A stretch of 23,357 bases of DNA. Source: Methanobacterium sp. Lineage in GTDB: Archaea; Methanobacteriota; Methanobacteria; Methanobacteriales; Methanobacteriaceae. The stretch covers positions 1 to 23,357 of the forward strand of contig JAQVTJ010000015.1 of the NCBI GenBank assembly GCA_028700095.1, read 5' to 3'. Shown here piece by piece: positions 17,174-23,357 of the stretch (positions within the stretch are counted from its first letter, which is position 1; each line of letters begins with the position of its first letter). The notes under the pieces were generated by a model. The model ran no database searches, had not been told where the DNA came from, and was given only the letters and a program-made list of their open reading frames with translations. The position numbers and the translations under genes were made by a program.

Positions 17174-17905
17174 GTGGTGGGAATGGTTCATAAAGATAAT
17201 ATTATAATTCTATCTGATAAAACAGGAGGAATTTTAGATAAGAATAAAAATTTTATGGCATATGTTCCTGATGCAGATATATGTAATCAGTTGGTTGATT
17301 CAGCCCAATATGGTACTCCAATGCTTAAAATTGGATGTTCATCTCCTAAAATAATGATAAGTGCAGGTGTACATGGAAATGAACTTCCAGCACAAATTGC
17401 GGCGTTAACCCTTATAAAAGAGTTGTATGATAAAAATATAAATGGTACAGTTTATATTATTCCATTTACAATACCTACTGCTACAATGGAAAATTCAAGA
17501 CGGTTTAATGGATTTGATATGAATAGAAGTGCTTCTAAGGAAGGTTCTATTACCAATAAAATTTTAAATACCATGGATAATCTTAGTATTGTAGCAGTAG
17601 CTGATTTTCATTCTACCAAACCAAGGAGTAATCCTGGAATTGAAAGTGTTTTCTGTTCAAAAAGTCCTTGTGCTGAGAGCTATTTTATTGCTAAATATAT
17701 TACAAATATTATGTCTTCAAAAATTATCTGCCACCCAATTGCAGGATTTTTATATAGTGGTGCAATTGAAGATGAAAGTAATAATAGAGGTATTGCAGCA
17801 GTTACTTGTGAAGTGTTATCTGAAAACTGTGTAATTACAAAGGGAAGTCTTGAAAGATCCTATCTTCAAATGATATATTATTTAAAATATTTTGGAATAA
17901 TTTAA
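17174..17905 (+). CDS. Aspartoacylase/succinylglutamate desuccinylase-like hydrolase
   Basis: A 243-residue zinc hydrolase of the AstE/AspA (M14-like) superfamily. The zinc ligands H67 and E70 are in SAGVHGNELPAQ and H146 is in VADFHSTKP. The substrate-binding motif is RRFNGFDMNR (109-118) and the likely catalytic Glu is E213 in TCEVLSE. Archaeal members are short and their substrate is unknown. It probably removes an acyl group from an N-acyl amino acid, but a role in arginine metabolism next to argG is only suggestive. The start could be GTG 17174, GTG 17177 or ATG 17183. Confidence 0.8.
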   Translation: MVGMVHKDNIIILSDKTGGILDKNKNFMAYVPDADICNQLVDSAQYGTPMLKIGCSSPKIMISAGVHGNELPAQIAALTLIKELYDKNINGTVYIIPFTIPTATMENSRRFNGFDMNRSASKEGSITNKILNTMDNLSIVAVADFHSTKPRSNPGIESVFCSKSPCAESYFIAKYITNIMSSKIICHPIAGFLYSGAIEDESNNRGIAAVTCEVLSENCVITKGSLERSYLQMIYYLKYFGII

Positions 17906-17986
17906 TTATTATAAATAATTCAATTTATTTCGAAAATATTGGAAGAAAAGTATTATTAATGGAAAATATAAAGTTAAATCGATACA

Positions 17987-18676
17987 ATGTCATCTTATAA
18001 AGAACATGTTTTAGCCTCAATAATAATGGTTTTCCCATTTTTTCCCGAAGTTTTCTATATTGGACTAGCTGTTATTGGTGCATCTATAATAGATATGGAT
18101 CATAATGTTAATCAAAAAAATATTATAATTATGGGATTGTTAGGTGTTATATTATCATTATTACTTTATATATTCCAACTTCCCTATCTTGTTGGTTTTT
18201 TAATTGTTTTAATGGCTGTTTTATTTTATATTTCAGATCACAGAGGATTTATGCATTCAATATTGGGAATTATTTTTATTACAGGTTGCATATCCCTTTT
18301 TGTGCTGGGTGCTTATACATTACTATCTAATTATAATATAAATGTGAATATAATTTTAATTATTATTCTCCTTATTCTTGGAATTGTGATTTTAAATAAA
18401 AAACTAGTACCTATATTTGGATTTTTAATTATAATTGGAATTATTTTTACAGATATTGGATTTAATATTTATTATATGGTATTAGCCATATTTTTAGGTT
18501 GTTTAAGTCATATAATATTAGATTTGTTCACTCCTTCAGGAGTACAATTATTAAGTCCTCTTTCTTCAGAAAAATTTAAAAAACTAGCTGGATTAACTTT
18601 ATTAGGTATTTGGGTAGGTTGTGTACTTGCATCTGTTGTTTTATATAATAATAACTTTTTTATTATTAAATTATAA
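17987..18676 (+). CDS. YdjM/DUF457-family membrane protein
   Basis: A 229-residue membrane protein of the family annotated as inner-membrane metal-dependent hydrolase. Potential metal ligands are in SYKEHVLAS, IDMDHNVNQ, SDHRGFMHS and CLSHIILDLFTPSGVQLLSP; spaced His and Asp at membrane edges are typical of this family. There are about six hydrophobic segments. The biochemical role is unknown. It starts at ATG 17987, 81 bases after the previous gene, with no strong RBS. An N-terminal extension is not supported. Confidence 0.75.
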   Translation: MSSYKEHVLASIIMVFPFFPEVFYIGLAVIGASIIDMDHNVNQKNIIIMGLLGVILSLLLYIFQLPYLVGFLIVLMAVLFYISDHRGFMHSILGIIFITGCISLFVLGAYTLLSNYNINVNIILIIILLILGIVILNKKLVPIFGFLIIIGIIFTDIGFNIYYMVLAIFLGCLSHIILDLFTPSGVQLLSPLSSEKFKKLAGLTLLGIWVGCVLASVVLYNNNFFIIKL

Positions 18677-18850
18677 TATACAAGGGTTTAAAAGTTTTTA
18701 ACAATATTTTTTATTATATAAATAATATTATTTTTTGCAAAATGTTTTTATTAAATGAATTAAAAAGGTTATAGTTAATTTTATATATGTCCTGTTTTAA
18801 TGTTGAATTAATTATCATGTGTAATGATTTTATTATATATTATTAAATTG

Positions 18851-18860
18851 TATTATAAAA
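18851..18860 (+). promoter_or_regulatory. Possible ehb operon promoter
   Basis: TATTATAAAA is a TATA-like box 66 bases before the ehbA start. The RBS is GGGAG at about 18910. A second candidate, TTTATATATG, lies farther upstream at about 18780. The AT-rich background lowers confidence. Confidence 0.3.
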
Positions 18861-18925
18861 GTATTATTTTACATGTTAATTATTAATTAACGAATCTAAA
18901 TAATATAAAGGGAGTTAAATTCACA

Positions 18926-19237
18926 ATGTTTATAACCAGAATATTCTATGGAATAGCTTATTTCATTGTTCTTATCTTTGAAATATTAAAAGCAGAATTG
19001 GACGTTGCCCAAAGGGTTTTAAATGGTCAGGTTGAACCTGTTGTTATTGAGATAGAAACCGAACTTAAAAGACCAATATCACAGACAATTCTTGCAAATA
19101 GTATAACATTAACTCCTGGAACTCTTTCAATTGATCTTGATTCTGAAAATTGCATATTAAAAGTAGCAACAATATCTCCACGTTCAGTTGAAGAGATAAT
19201 TCCGTTTGAATCATATATAAAAGGGATGTTAGAATGA
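18926..19237 (+). CDS. ehbA: Energy-converting hydrogenase B subunit A
   Basis: First gene of the ehb operon, 103 residues, related to the MnhE/MrpE antiporter subunit. It has one or two N-terminal membrane segments (FITRIFYGIAYFIVLIFEIL) and a cytosolic domain with ANSITLTPGTLSIDLD, a family hallmark. Ehb is a membrane [NiFe] hydrogenase that uses an ion gradient to reduce ferredoxin with H2 for biosynthesis. Stop and the next start overlap (ATGA). Confidence 0.9.
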   Translation: MFITRIFYGIAYFIVLIFEILKAELDVAQRVLNGQVEPVVIEIETELKRPISQTILANSITLTPGTLSIDLDSENCILKVATISPRSVEEIIPFESYIKGMLE

Positions 19238-19491
19238 ACATACTGCTTATATCAGAATATATTCTATTGGGTGCACTTGCAATATTTGCAATTGCCACAA
19301 TAAGAATTACAACAAGGAAGAAAATTGCAATGGCACTTGTAGGTTTATCAGGATTAAGTATTGCAATTGCAACAGCACTTGTATTAGTGCAGCATATGTA
19401 TAATCTAGGTTTTTGTAGGGATATTGCAATTGCACTAATATTTTTAGGACCTGTAGGAACCATAGCATTTGCAAGAGTTTTAAGAGGATGA
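19234..19491 (+). CDS. ehbB: Energy-converting hydrogenase B subunit B
   Basis: An 85-residue MnhF/MrpF-like subunit with three membrane segments. The first is ILLISEYILLGALAIFAIATI, and RDIAIALIFLGPVGTIAFAR closes the protein. It starts inside the ehbA stop codon (ATGA overlap), so translation is likely coupled. Confidence 0.88.
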   Translation: MNILLISEYILLGALAIFAIATIRITTRKKIAMALVGLSGLSIAIATALVLVQHMYNLGFCRDIAIALIFLGPVGTIAFARVLRG

Positions 19492-19495
19492 TCAT

Positions 19496-19768
19496 GTGAC
19501 AGATGTAATAACATTGATACAGTCAGCAATACTTATAATTGCTGCATTTTTGCTGCTTTTAGCAGCTTATGGAATTTTGAGGTATGGGGATAATATTGAA
19601 AATATAATCTATGCCAGAATACATATATTAGGAGTTGCAGACACTGCTCTTATAATAGCATTGTTAGCACTTAACGAACCTCTTTTGGCAGCAGCCTACT
19701 TCATTTTAGCACCATTTGCAGCACATGCAATAGCAAATGGTTACTTCTATGGGGAGGAAGAACAATGA
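19496..19768 (+). CDS. ehbC: Energy-converting hydrogenase B subunit C
   Basis: A 90-residue MnhG/MrpG-like subunit with three membrane helices and the RIHILGVADTALI motif matching the R-x-H-x-x-G pattern of MnhG. The start is GTG at 19496, four bases after the ehbB stop, with GAGGATGATC upstream. Confidence 0.86.
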   Translation: MTDVITLIQSAILIIAAFLLLLAAYGILRYGDNIENIIYARIHILGVADTALIIALLALNEPLLAAAYFILAPFAAHAIANGYFYGEEEQ

Positions 19769-19998
19769 TCGAATATATTTTCATGATAACAGCGATTTTA
19801 GGTGCGATAATATCATTAATGCAAAGGGATCTTTTAAAAGTCGCTATTTTAACAGGTATTCCTGGAGCTTCAATTGCTTTCCTTTATCAATATCTACAAG
19901 CCCCAGATGTTGCACTTACCCAAGCGATTGTTGGTTCTGCAATAGTACCAGTATTTTTTGCACTGGCAGTATTAAGAACTCGTAGGGTGGAGGAATAA
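19765..19998 (+). CDS. ehbD: Energy-converting hydrogenase B subunit D
   Basis: A 77-residue DUF4040-type subunit. LMQRDLLKVAILTGIPGASIAF and YQYLQAPDVALTQAIVGSAI match the conserved block that also forms part of MrpA and MbhD; APDVALTQ is the diagnostic piece. It overlaps the ehbC stop by ATGA and follows GGGGAGGAAG. Confidence 0.9.
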   Translation: MIEYIFMITAILGAIISLMQRDLLKVAILTGIPGASIAFLYQYLQAPDVALTQAIVGSAIVPVFFALAVLRTRRVEE

Positions 19999-19999
19999 A

Positions 20000-20362
20000 A
20001 TGATAATAGACACACAACTAGCAGCACTTTTCACAGCAGGGGCATTGATAGTAATAGGCATTTTTGGTGCGTTATTCCTTGATAATTTGATTAAAAAAGT
20101 TATAGCATTAGCATTTATAGGTGATGGTGCTAATTTATTCCTTGTATCTCTGGGTTATAAAGCCGGAGGTATAGTTTATATATTTTTACCTGGAATGGCA
20201 ATGAGTAATTTTTCACAAAATGCATCATATCCACTTCCATATGCTCTTGTATTAACAAGTATTGTTATTGGTGCTAGTACAATGGCTGTGATGCTTGGAA
20301 TTATAATTATACTAAATAAAAAATATGGATCTATAAGTGCATCAAAGATTCTTGGAGAGTAA
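20000..20362 (+). CDS. ehbE: Energy-converting hydrogenase B subunit E
   Basis: A 120-residue NuoK/MnhC-like subunit with three membrane helices. LIKKVIALAFIGDGANLFLVSLGYK and DPLPYALVLTSIVIGAS-like sequence (here YPLPYALVLTSIVIGAST) match the family. It starts one base after the ehbD stop, with GGGTGGAGG as RBS. Confidence 0.9.
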   Translation: MIIDTQLAALFTAGALIVIGIFGALFLDNLIKKVIALAFIGDGANLFLVSLGYKAGGIVYIFLPGMAMSNFSQNASYPLPYALVLTSIVIGASTMAVMLGIIIILNKKYGSISASKILGE

Positions 20363-20367
20363 TTGAT

Positions 20368-20463
20368 ATGCTTTCAAACTTCTCAAACAAAAAAAGAACA
20401 AAAACAATGTTAAATGTTTATATTGTTCATTATTATTCTGGATTAATGGAGGAGGTAATATGA
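20368..20463 (+). CDS. Possible 31-residue small protein in ehb operon
   Basis: Between ehbE and ehbF, which otherwise sit 97 bases apart in a tight operon, ATG 20368 opens 31 codons (MLSNFSNKKRTKTMLNVYIV then HYYSGLMEEVI). GGAGAG is eight bases upstream, and the stop codon overlaps the ehbF start as ATATGA. It is basic at the N-terminus and has no known domain. The overlap suggests translational coupling to ehbF, but an ORF this short may be chance. Confidence 0.35.
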   Translation: MLSNFSNKKRTKTMLNVYIVHYYSGLMEEVI

Positions 20464-21959
20464 GCCTTCCCAATCTATTAATTCCATTAATGGTGATAAT
20501 CCCAATTACTTGTGCGTTATTTTTAAATTTACTCCATGAAAGGATTCGGACTGTAAAAGTAATTTCTATAGTAGTTGCATTTGCACTTCCAATAATACCA
20601 CTTTTTGCAAATTATGGTACACACTATTTTGGAGGATATGCTCCTTTAATACAAAATCCAATATCAGCAGATCTTCCAACATTAATAACAGGAACTGCAC
20701 TGTATATTTTCCACCCTGCAATTACATATGTTTATGGAAGTGCCCAAAAATTAATGATATTTATATTAGGTATTGTTGGTTTATTTGCAATATTCATATC
20801 ACTTTATGAGGTGAAAAAACCATCAGGTGTTTATATATATCTTATGTTAATGGGAATAGCATCTATAACAGCTATGCTTTTATCTGATGATATATTCAAT
20901 TTATATGTATTTTTTGAAATTGCAGCACTTGCACAAGTAGGTATTGTACTTGTTTCTAAAATTAAAAATAACTATGAAACAGCACTTAAATATATGATAT
21001 TGGGAGGTATAGCTTCACCCATTCTTTTATTAGGAATAGCTCTACTATTGGGTGTTACAGGTAATGTTAACATTACAGACATAGTATATTCAATTAGAAA
21101 TGGTTTAATAAACCCACAAAGTCCTGTTCTTCTTATGGCCTGTAGTTTAATCATATTTGGATGGCTTTATGGGACTGGTCTTCCGCCTTTCCATGTAATT
21201 AAATCTGCAATGTATAGTAAAGCACTTCCAACAGGAGCAGCATTGCTCCAGGCATTTTCAGTCTTTAGTTTAGTTGCTTTTGGAGTAATTATCATAAGAA
21301 TATTTTCATACATTCCATTTACACATGTTTTCCTTTTGGCCATATCATTAATAGCAATGGTATTGGGTATAACAATGGCCATAACCCAAACAGATTTCAA
21401 ACGTTTAATAGCATTCCTTGCTGTTGGTGAATTAGGATATATAGGGGCGGGTTTTGGTCTTGGAACTGTATTTGGTATTACTGCAGGGCTTTTCCAGGCT
21501 GTTAATGAATCAATTATAACTGCACTTCTATTTATTGGGTTTGGAACAATTATGTACAAAACCAAAGAAACAGATATGCAAAAATTAGGAGGGATGCTGG
21601 TTGCAACACCTAAATCTGCGCTTTTCGTGCTCCTTGCAGGTATTGCATTAGCAGGTGTGCCTCCATTCAATGCATTCCAAAGTAAATTAATGCTTGTTCA
21701 GGCTTCATTAAATTCAGGTCTGCCAGAAATTGCAATTATTATGGTATTAATGAGTATTGTAACCTTTATGACTTTTATGAGGGCTTTCCATACCATTTAT
21801 CTCAGACCAAAACCTGTTGATCTAGAAATTAAAAATGAAAAAATACCAAAGATTACACTGGTTGCAATGGTTATATTCCTTGCTATATGTTTATTGTTGG
21901 GTCTTTATCCGCATCTTGCAACAAATTTCTTGCAGGGACTAGCAATGAGTATTACTTAG
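20460..21959 (+). CDS. ehbF: Energy-converting hydrogenase B subunit F
   Basis: The large 499-residue antiporter-like subunit of the NuoL/M/N and MrpD family, with about 14 membrane helices; it carries out ion translocation. Expected charged residues in the membrane are E153 (YVFFEIAAL), K178 (ETALKYMILGG), K249 in LPPFHVIKSAM and K314 in QTDFKRLIAFLAVGELGYI. GVPPFNAFQSK follows in the second half. GGAGGAGG precedes the ATG. Intact. Confidence 0.93.
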   Translation: MSLPNLLIPLMVIIPITCALFLNLLHERIRTVKVISIVVAFALPIIPLFANYGTHYFGGYAPLIQNPISADLPTLITGTALYIFHPAITYVYGSAQKLMIFILGIVGLFAIFISLYEVKKPSGVYIYLMLMGIASITAMLLSDDIFNLYVFFEIAALAQVGIVLVSKIKNNYETALKYMILGGIASPILLLGIALLLGVTGNVNITDIVYSIRNGLINPQSPVLLMACSLIIFGWLYGTGLPPFHVIKSAMYSKALPTGAALLQAFSVFSLVAFGVIIIRIFSYIPFTHVFLLAISLIAMVLGITMAITQTDFKRLIAFLAVGELGYIGAGFGLGTVFGITAGLFQAVNESIITALLFIGFGTIMYKTKETDMQKLGGMLVATPKSALFVLLAGIALAGVPPFNAFQSKLMLVQASLNSGLPEIAIIMVLMSIVTFMTFMRAFHTIYLRPKPVDLEIKNEKIPKITLVAMVIFLAICLLLGLYPHLATNFLQGLAMSIT

Positions 21960-21975
21960 GGAAAGGGAGATTTAT

Positions 21976-22314
21976 ATGAACATCTATGATATTATACTGA
22001 AAAAAATAAAGGACATTAGGATGGAAACAGGAGATAATAAACCTGTTACAAATATAGCAGCATCTTCCATGTTAACTGCAGAGATAACGCTTATATCTTC
22101 CATTTTAATTGCAATTGTTATCCTAAGACTTTTGAACAAAAATTTAATGATTGTATTGGCAGTTTTAGTGTTTGTACTTATATTTATGGCAATGCCAATC
22201 ATGCCAAAACTTAAAAGGGAACAGAATGATTCACTTACAAGTATGAATTTCTATGTTATTATAGCACTTGGAATTATAGTAACACTATTTTATTGGGGGA
22301 ATTTGAATGTCTGA
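21976..22314 (+). CDS. ehbG: Energy-converting hydrogenase B subunit G
   Basis: A 112-residue protein with a soluble N-terminus (about 1-30) and three membrane helices (residues about 32-55, 60-76 and 92-110). It is assigned as EhbG by position between ehbF and the MnhB-like genes, and by length. There is no catalytic motif. AGGGAGA lies before the ATG. It overlaps ehbH by eight bases. Confidence 0.75.
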   Translation: MNIYDIILKKIKDIRMETGDNKPVTNIAASSMLTAEITLISSILIAIVILRLLNKNLMIVLAVLVFVLIFMAMPIMPKLKREQNDSLTSMNFYVIIALGIIVTLFYWGNLNV

Positions 22315-22588
22315 GGGATTAAAAAATCTAATATCTGGATTTGCATTAGTTATATTTACAATAACTCTCTTCAAGTCCATAGTTGATTTTAAACCGTTGA
22401 TCTATCCGGGAATAAGTTATATATACAATTGGGTTGGTCCATACATAGCTCCTAATATGGTTACTAATGTTGTATTTGATTGGAGAGGATATGACACCCT
22501 TGGTGAAGTATTAATACTTGTTTCAGTGGTTATTATAACTCTTCTTATCTTTGGAAGGGGTCAAGTTGATCTTGGAGGTGAAGATTAA
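22307..22588 (+). CDS. ehbH: Energy-converting hydrogenase B subunit H
   Basis: A 93-residue protein with an N-terminal membrane helix, an extracytoplasmic loop and a C-terminal helix ending in FGRG. TNVVFDWRGYDTLGEVLILVS matches the conserved V-x-F-D-x-R-G-x-D-T-L-G-E block shared by MbhE and the C-terminus of MrpA. It overlaps ehbI by one base (TAATG). Confidence 0.85.
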   Translation: MSEGLKNLISGFALVIFTITLFKSIVDFKPLIYPGISYIYNWVGPYIAPNMVTNVVFDWRGYDTLGEVLILVSVVIITLLIFGRGQVDLGGED

Positions 22589-23061
22589 TGAGTACAATAC
22601 TTAAAATATTTGTATTTCCTGCTGCATTAATATTAATCTGTTACGGTGCTCTTACAATATTAGGAGGCCATATTACTCCTGGAGGAGGTTTTCAGGGAGG
22701 AGCAATGATAGCTTCAGGTGTTATATTTTGTCTTATAGTATATGGGTTAGAAGAAAGCCCAATAAAGTTTTCACATAACTTTATGGCAGCTATTGAAAGT
22801 ATAGGTGCTCTTGGATATGTGTTTCTGGGATTAGCTGGATTGTTTACAACAGGATCTTTTCTTTATAATTTAGGGACTGATATTTATCATATAGTCCCAT
22901 CTAATGTTGTGAATATATTTAACTATCCTGATCCTCTAAATGCGGGTATAATTCCATATCTAAACTTTGTTGTGGGTTTGGAAGTGTTTGTTGGATTGAG
23001 TGCTGTTGTTATTGTAATCCTTAAAAAAGAGGATCTATTGAAGAATATGGAGAGTAAATAA
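22588..23061 (+). CDS. ehbI: Energy-converting hydrogenase B subunit I
   Basis: A 157-residue MnhB/MrpB-like subunit. GGHITPGGGFQGGAMIASGVI is the family hallmark and the remainder has four membrane helices. GGAGGTGAAGATTA precedes the ATG. It is followed one base on by ehbJ. Confidence 0.9.
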   Translation: MSTILKIFVFPAALILICYGALTILGGHITPGGGFQGGAMIASGVIFCLIVYGLEESPIKFSHNFMAAIESIGALGYVFLGLAGLFTTGSFLYNLGTDIYHIVPSNVVNIFNYPDPLNAGIIPYLNFVVGLEVFVGLSAVVIVILKKEDLLKNMESK

Positions 23062-23062
23062 A

Positions 23063-23311
23063 ATGGTTTATATTGGCCCGTTAATCTTAGGATTTATCAT
23101 AGGATTCATAATTGGAACCAGAATCAAACCTAGTAAAGGTAGTAACTTAAAATTCCCTGCTTCAATATTTGTTATACTAACAATAGTGGTAATATTTATG
23201 GCTTATCAATTAGGTCCTTTCCCATGGTACACTGATTCAATTCTTGCTGAAGGTTTAATATCAGCTTTAGCAGGGATTATTATGGGTAAAACAATATTTG
23301 GAAGAGGATAA
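23063..23311 (+). CDS. ehbJ: Energy-converting hydrogenase B subunit J
   Basis: An 82-residue protein with three hydrophobic segments (residues about 3-18, 30-47 and 60-78) around a small basic loop (RIKPSKGSNLK). Identified by position, spacing and topology at the end of the membrane module. The operon should continue with the polyferredoxin and hydrogenase subunits outside the window; no start is visible in the remaining 46 bases. Confidence 0.72.
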   Translation: MVYIGPLILGFIIGFIIGTRIKPSKGSNLKFPASIFVILTIVVIFMAYQLGPFPWYTDSILAEGLISALAGIIMGKTIFGRG

Positions 23312-23357
23312 TAGAAATAAATATGATATAAATAGAATAATCAATAAAGTCATTAAA

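Noticed and set aside
19737..19985. Plus-strand ORF of 82 codons overlapping ehbC/ehbD
   Set aside because: Out of frame with well-conserved ehbD and rich in Ser/Asn/Cys, as expected of a shifted frame.
21167..21670. Minus-strand ORF of 167 codons inside ehbF
   Set aside because: Long only because it mirrors ehbF; composition is that of a reversed membrane protein.
1..23357. CRISPR array, tRNA, rRNA, insertion sequence
   Set aside because: I looked for regular spaced repeats, tRNA-like cloverleaf sequences and transposase motifs and saw none.

Overview
The window is a stretch of a very AT-rich chromosome from a methanogenic archaeon of the order Methanobacteriales, most likely a gut-type Methanosphaera or Methanobrevibacter relative. 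Four things point there: a formylmethanofuran:H4MPT formyltransferase (ftr), the first ten genes of an energy-converting hydrogenase B (ehb) operon, a secreted cysteine peptidase with what looks like a pseudomurein-binding repeat, and GGTGAT-type ribosome binding sites. The genus is inference.

Layout. 1-1266 (minus) is a broken membrane-protein gene that runs off the left edge. 1267-1925 is non-coding but holds a promoter-like unit and hairpins. 1926-5065 (minus) carries a Trk potassium uptake pair (trkA, trkH) and a stomatin-like SPFH protein. 5709-6784 is a secreted pseudomurein peptidase with one frameshift. 7136-10659 (plus) holds a two-domain glycosyltransferase, a YfcE-type phosphoesterase and a flippase-like membrane protein, a plausible cell-envelope set. 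ftr follows at 10765-11658. 11725-13649 (minus) is a two-TM potassium channel with an RCK domain and an unusual C-terminus of three related repeats. nnr (NAD(P)HX repair, plus) converges on a BofA-like small membrane protein and argG (both minus). An aspartoacylase-like hydrolase and a DUF457-type membrane protein (plus) precede ehbA-ehbJ at 18926-23311, which is intact and tightly packed.

Two themes stand out. The first is potassium: a Trk system and an RCK channel lie within 12 kb of each other, and the channel tail has three copies of a roughly 98-residue unit that I do not recognise, each with an H-S-H motif. The second is gene integrity. Four genes (the left-edge membrane protein, the peptidase, the channel and argG) are broken by about seven single-base indels and one in-frame TAG, although the reading on both sides of each break is well conserved. 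Scattered base loss, several cases in short homopolymers, suggests sequencing or assembly error at least as much as real decay; reads would settle it. Two genes also have ATT exactly where the start codon should be.

The ehb genes at the right edge encode the Mrp-antiporter-like membrane part of a ferredoxin-reducing, ion-driven hydrogenase. The hydrogenase and ferredoxin subunits (ehbK onward) would lie beyond the window.
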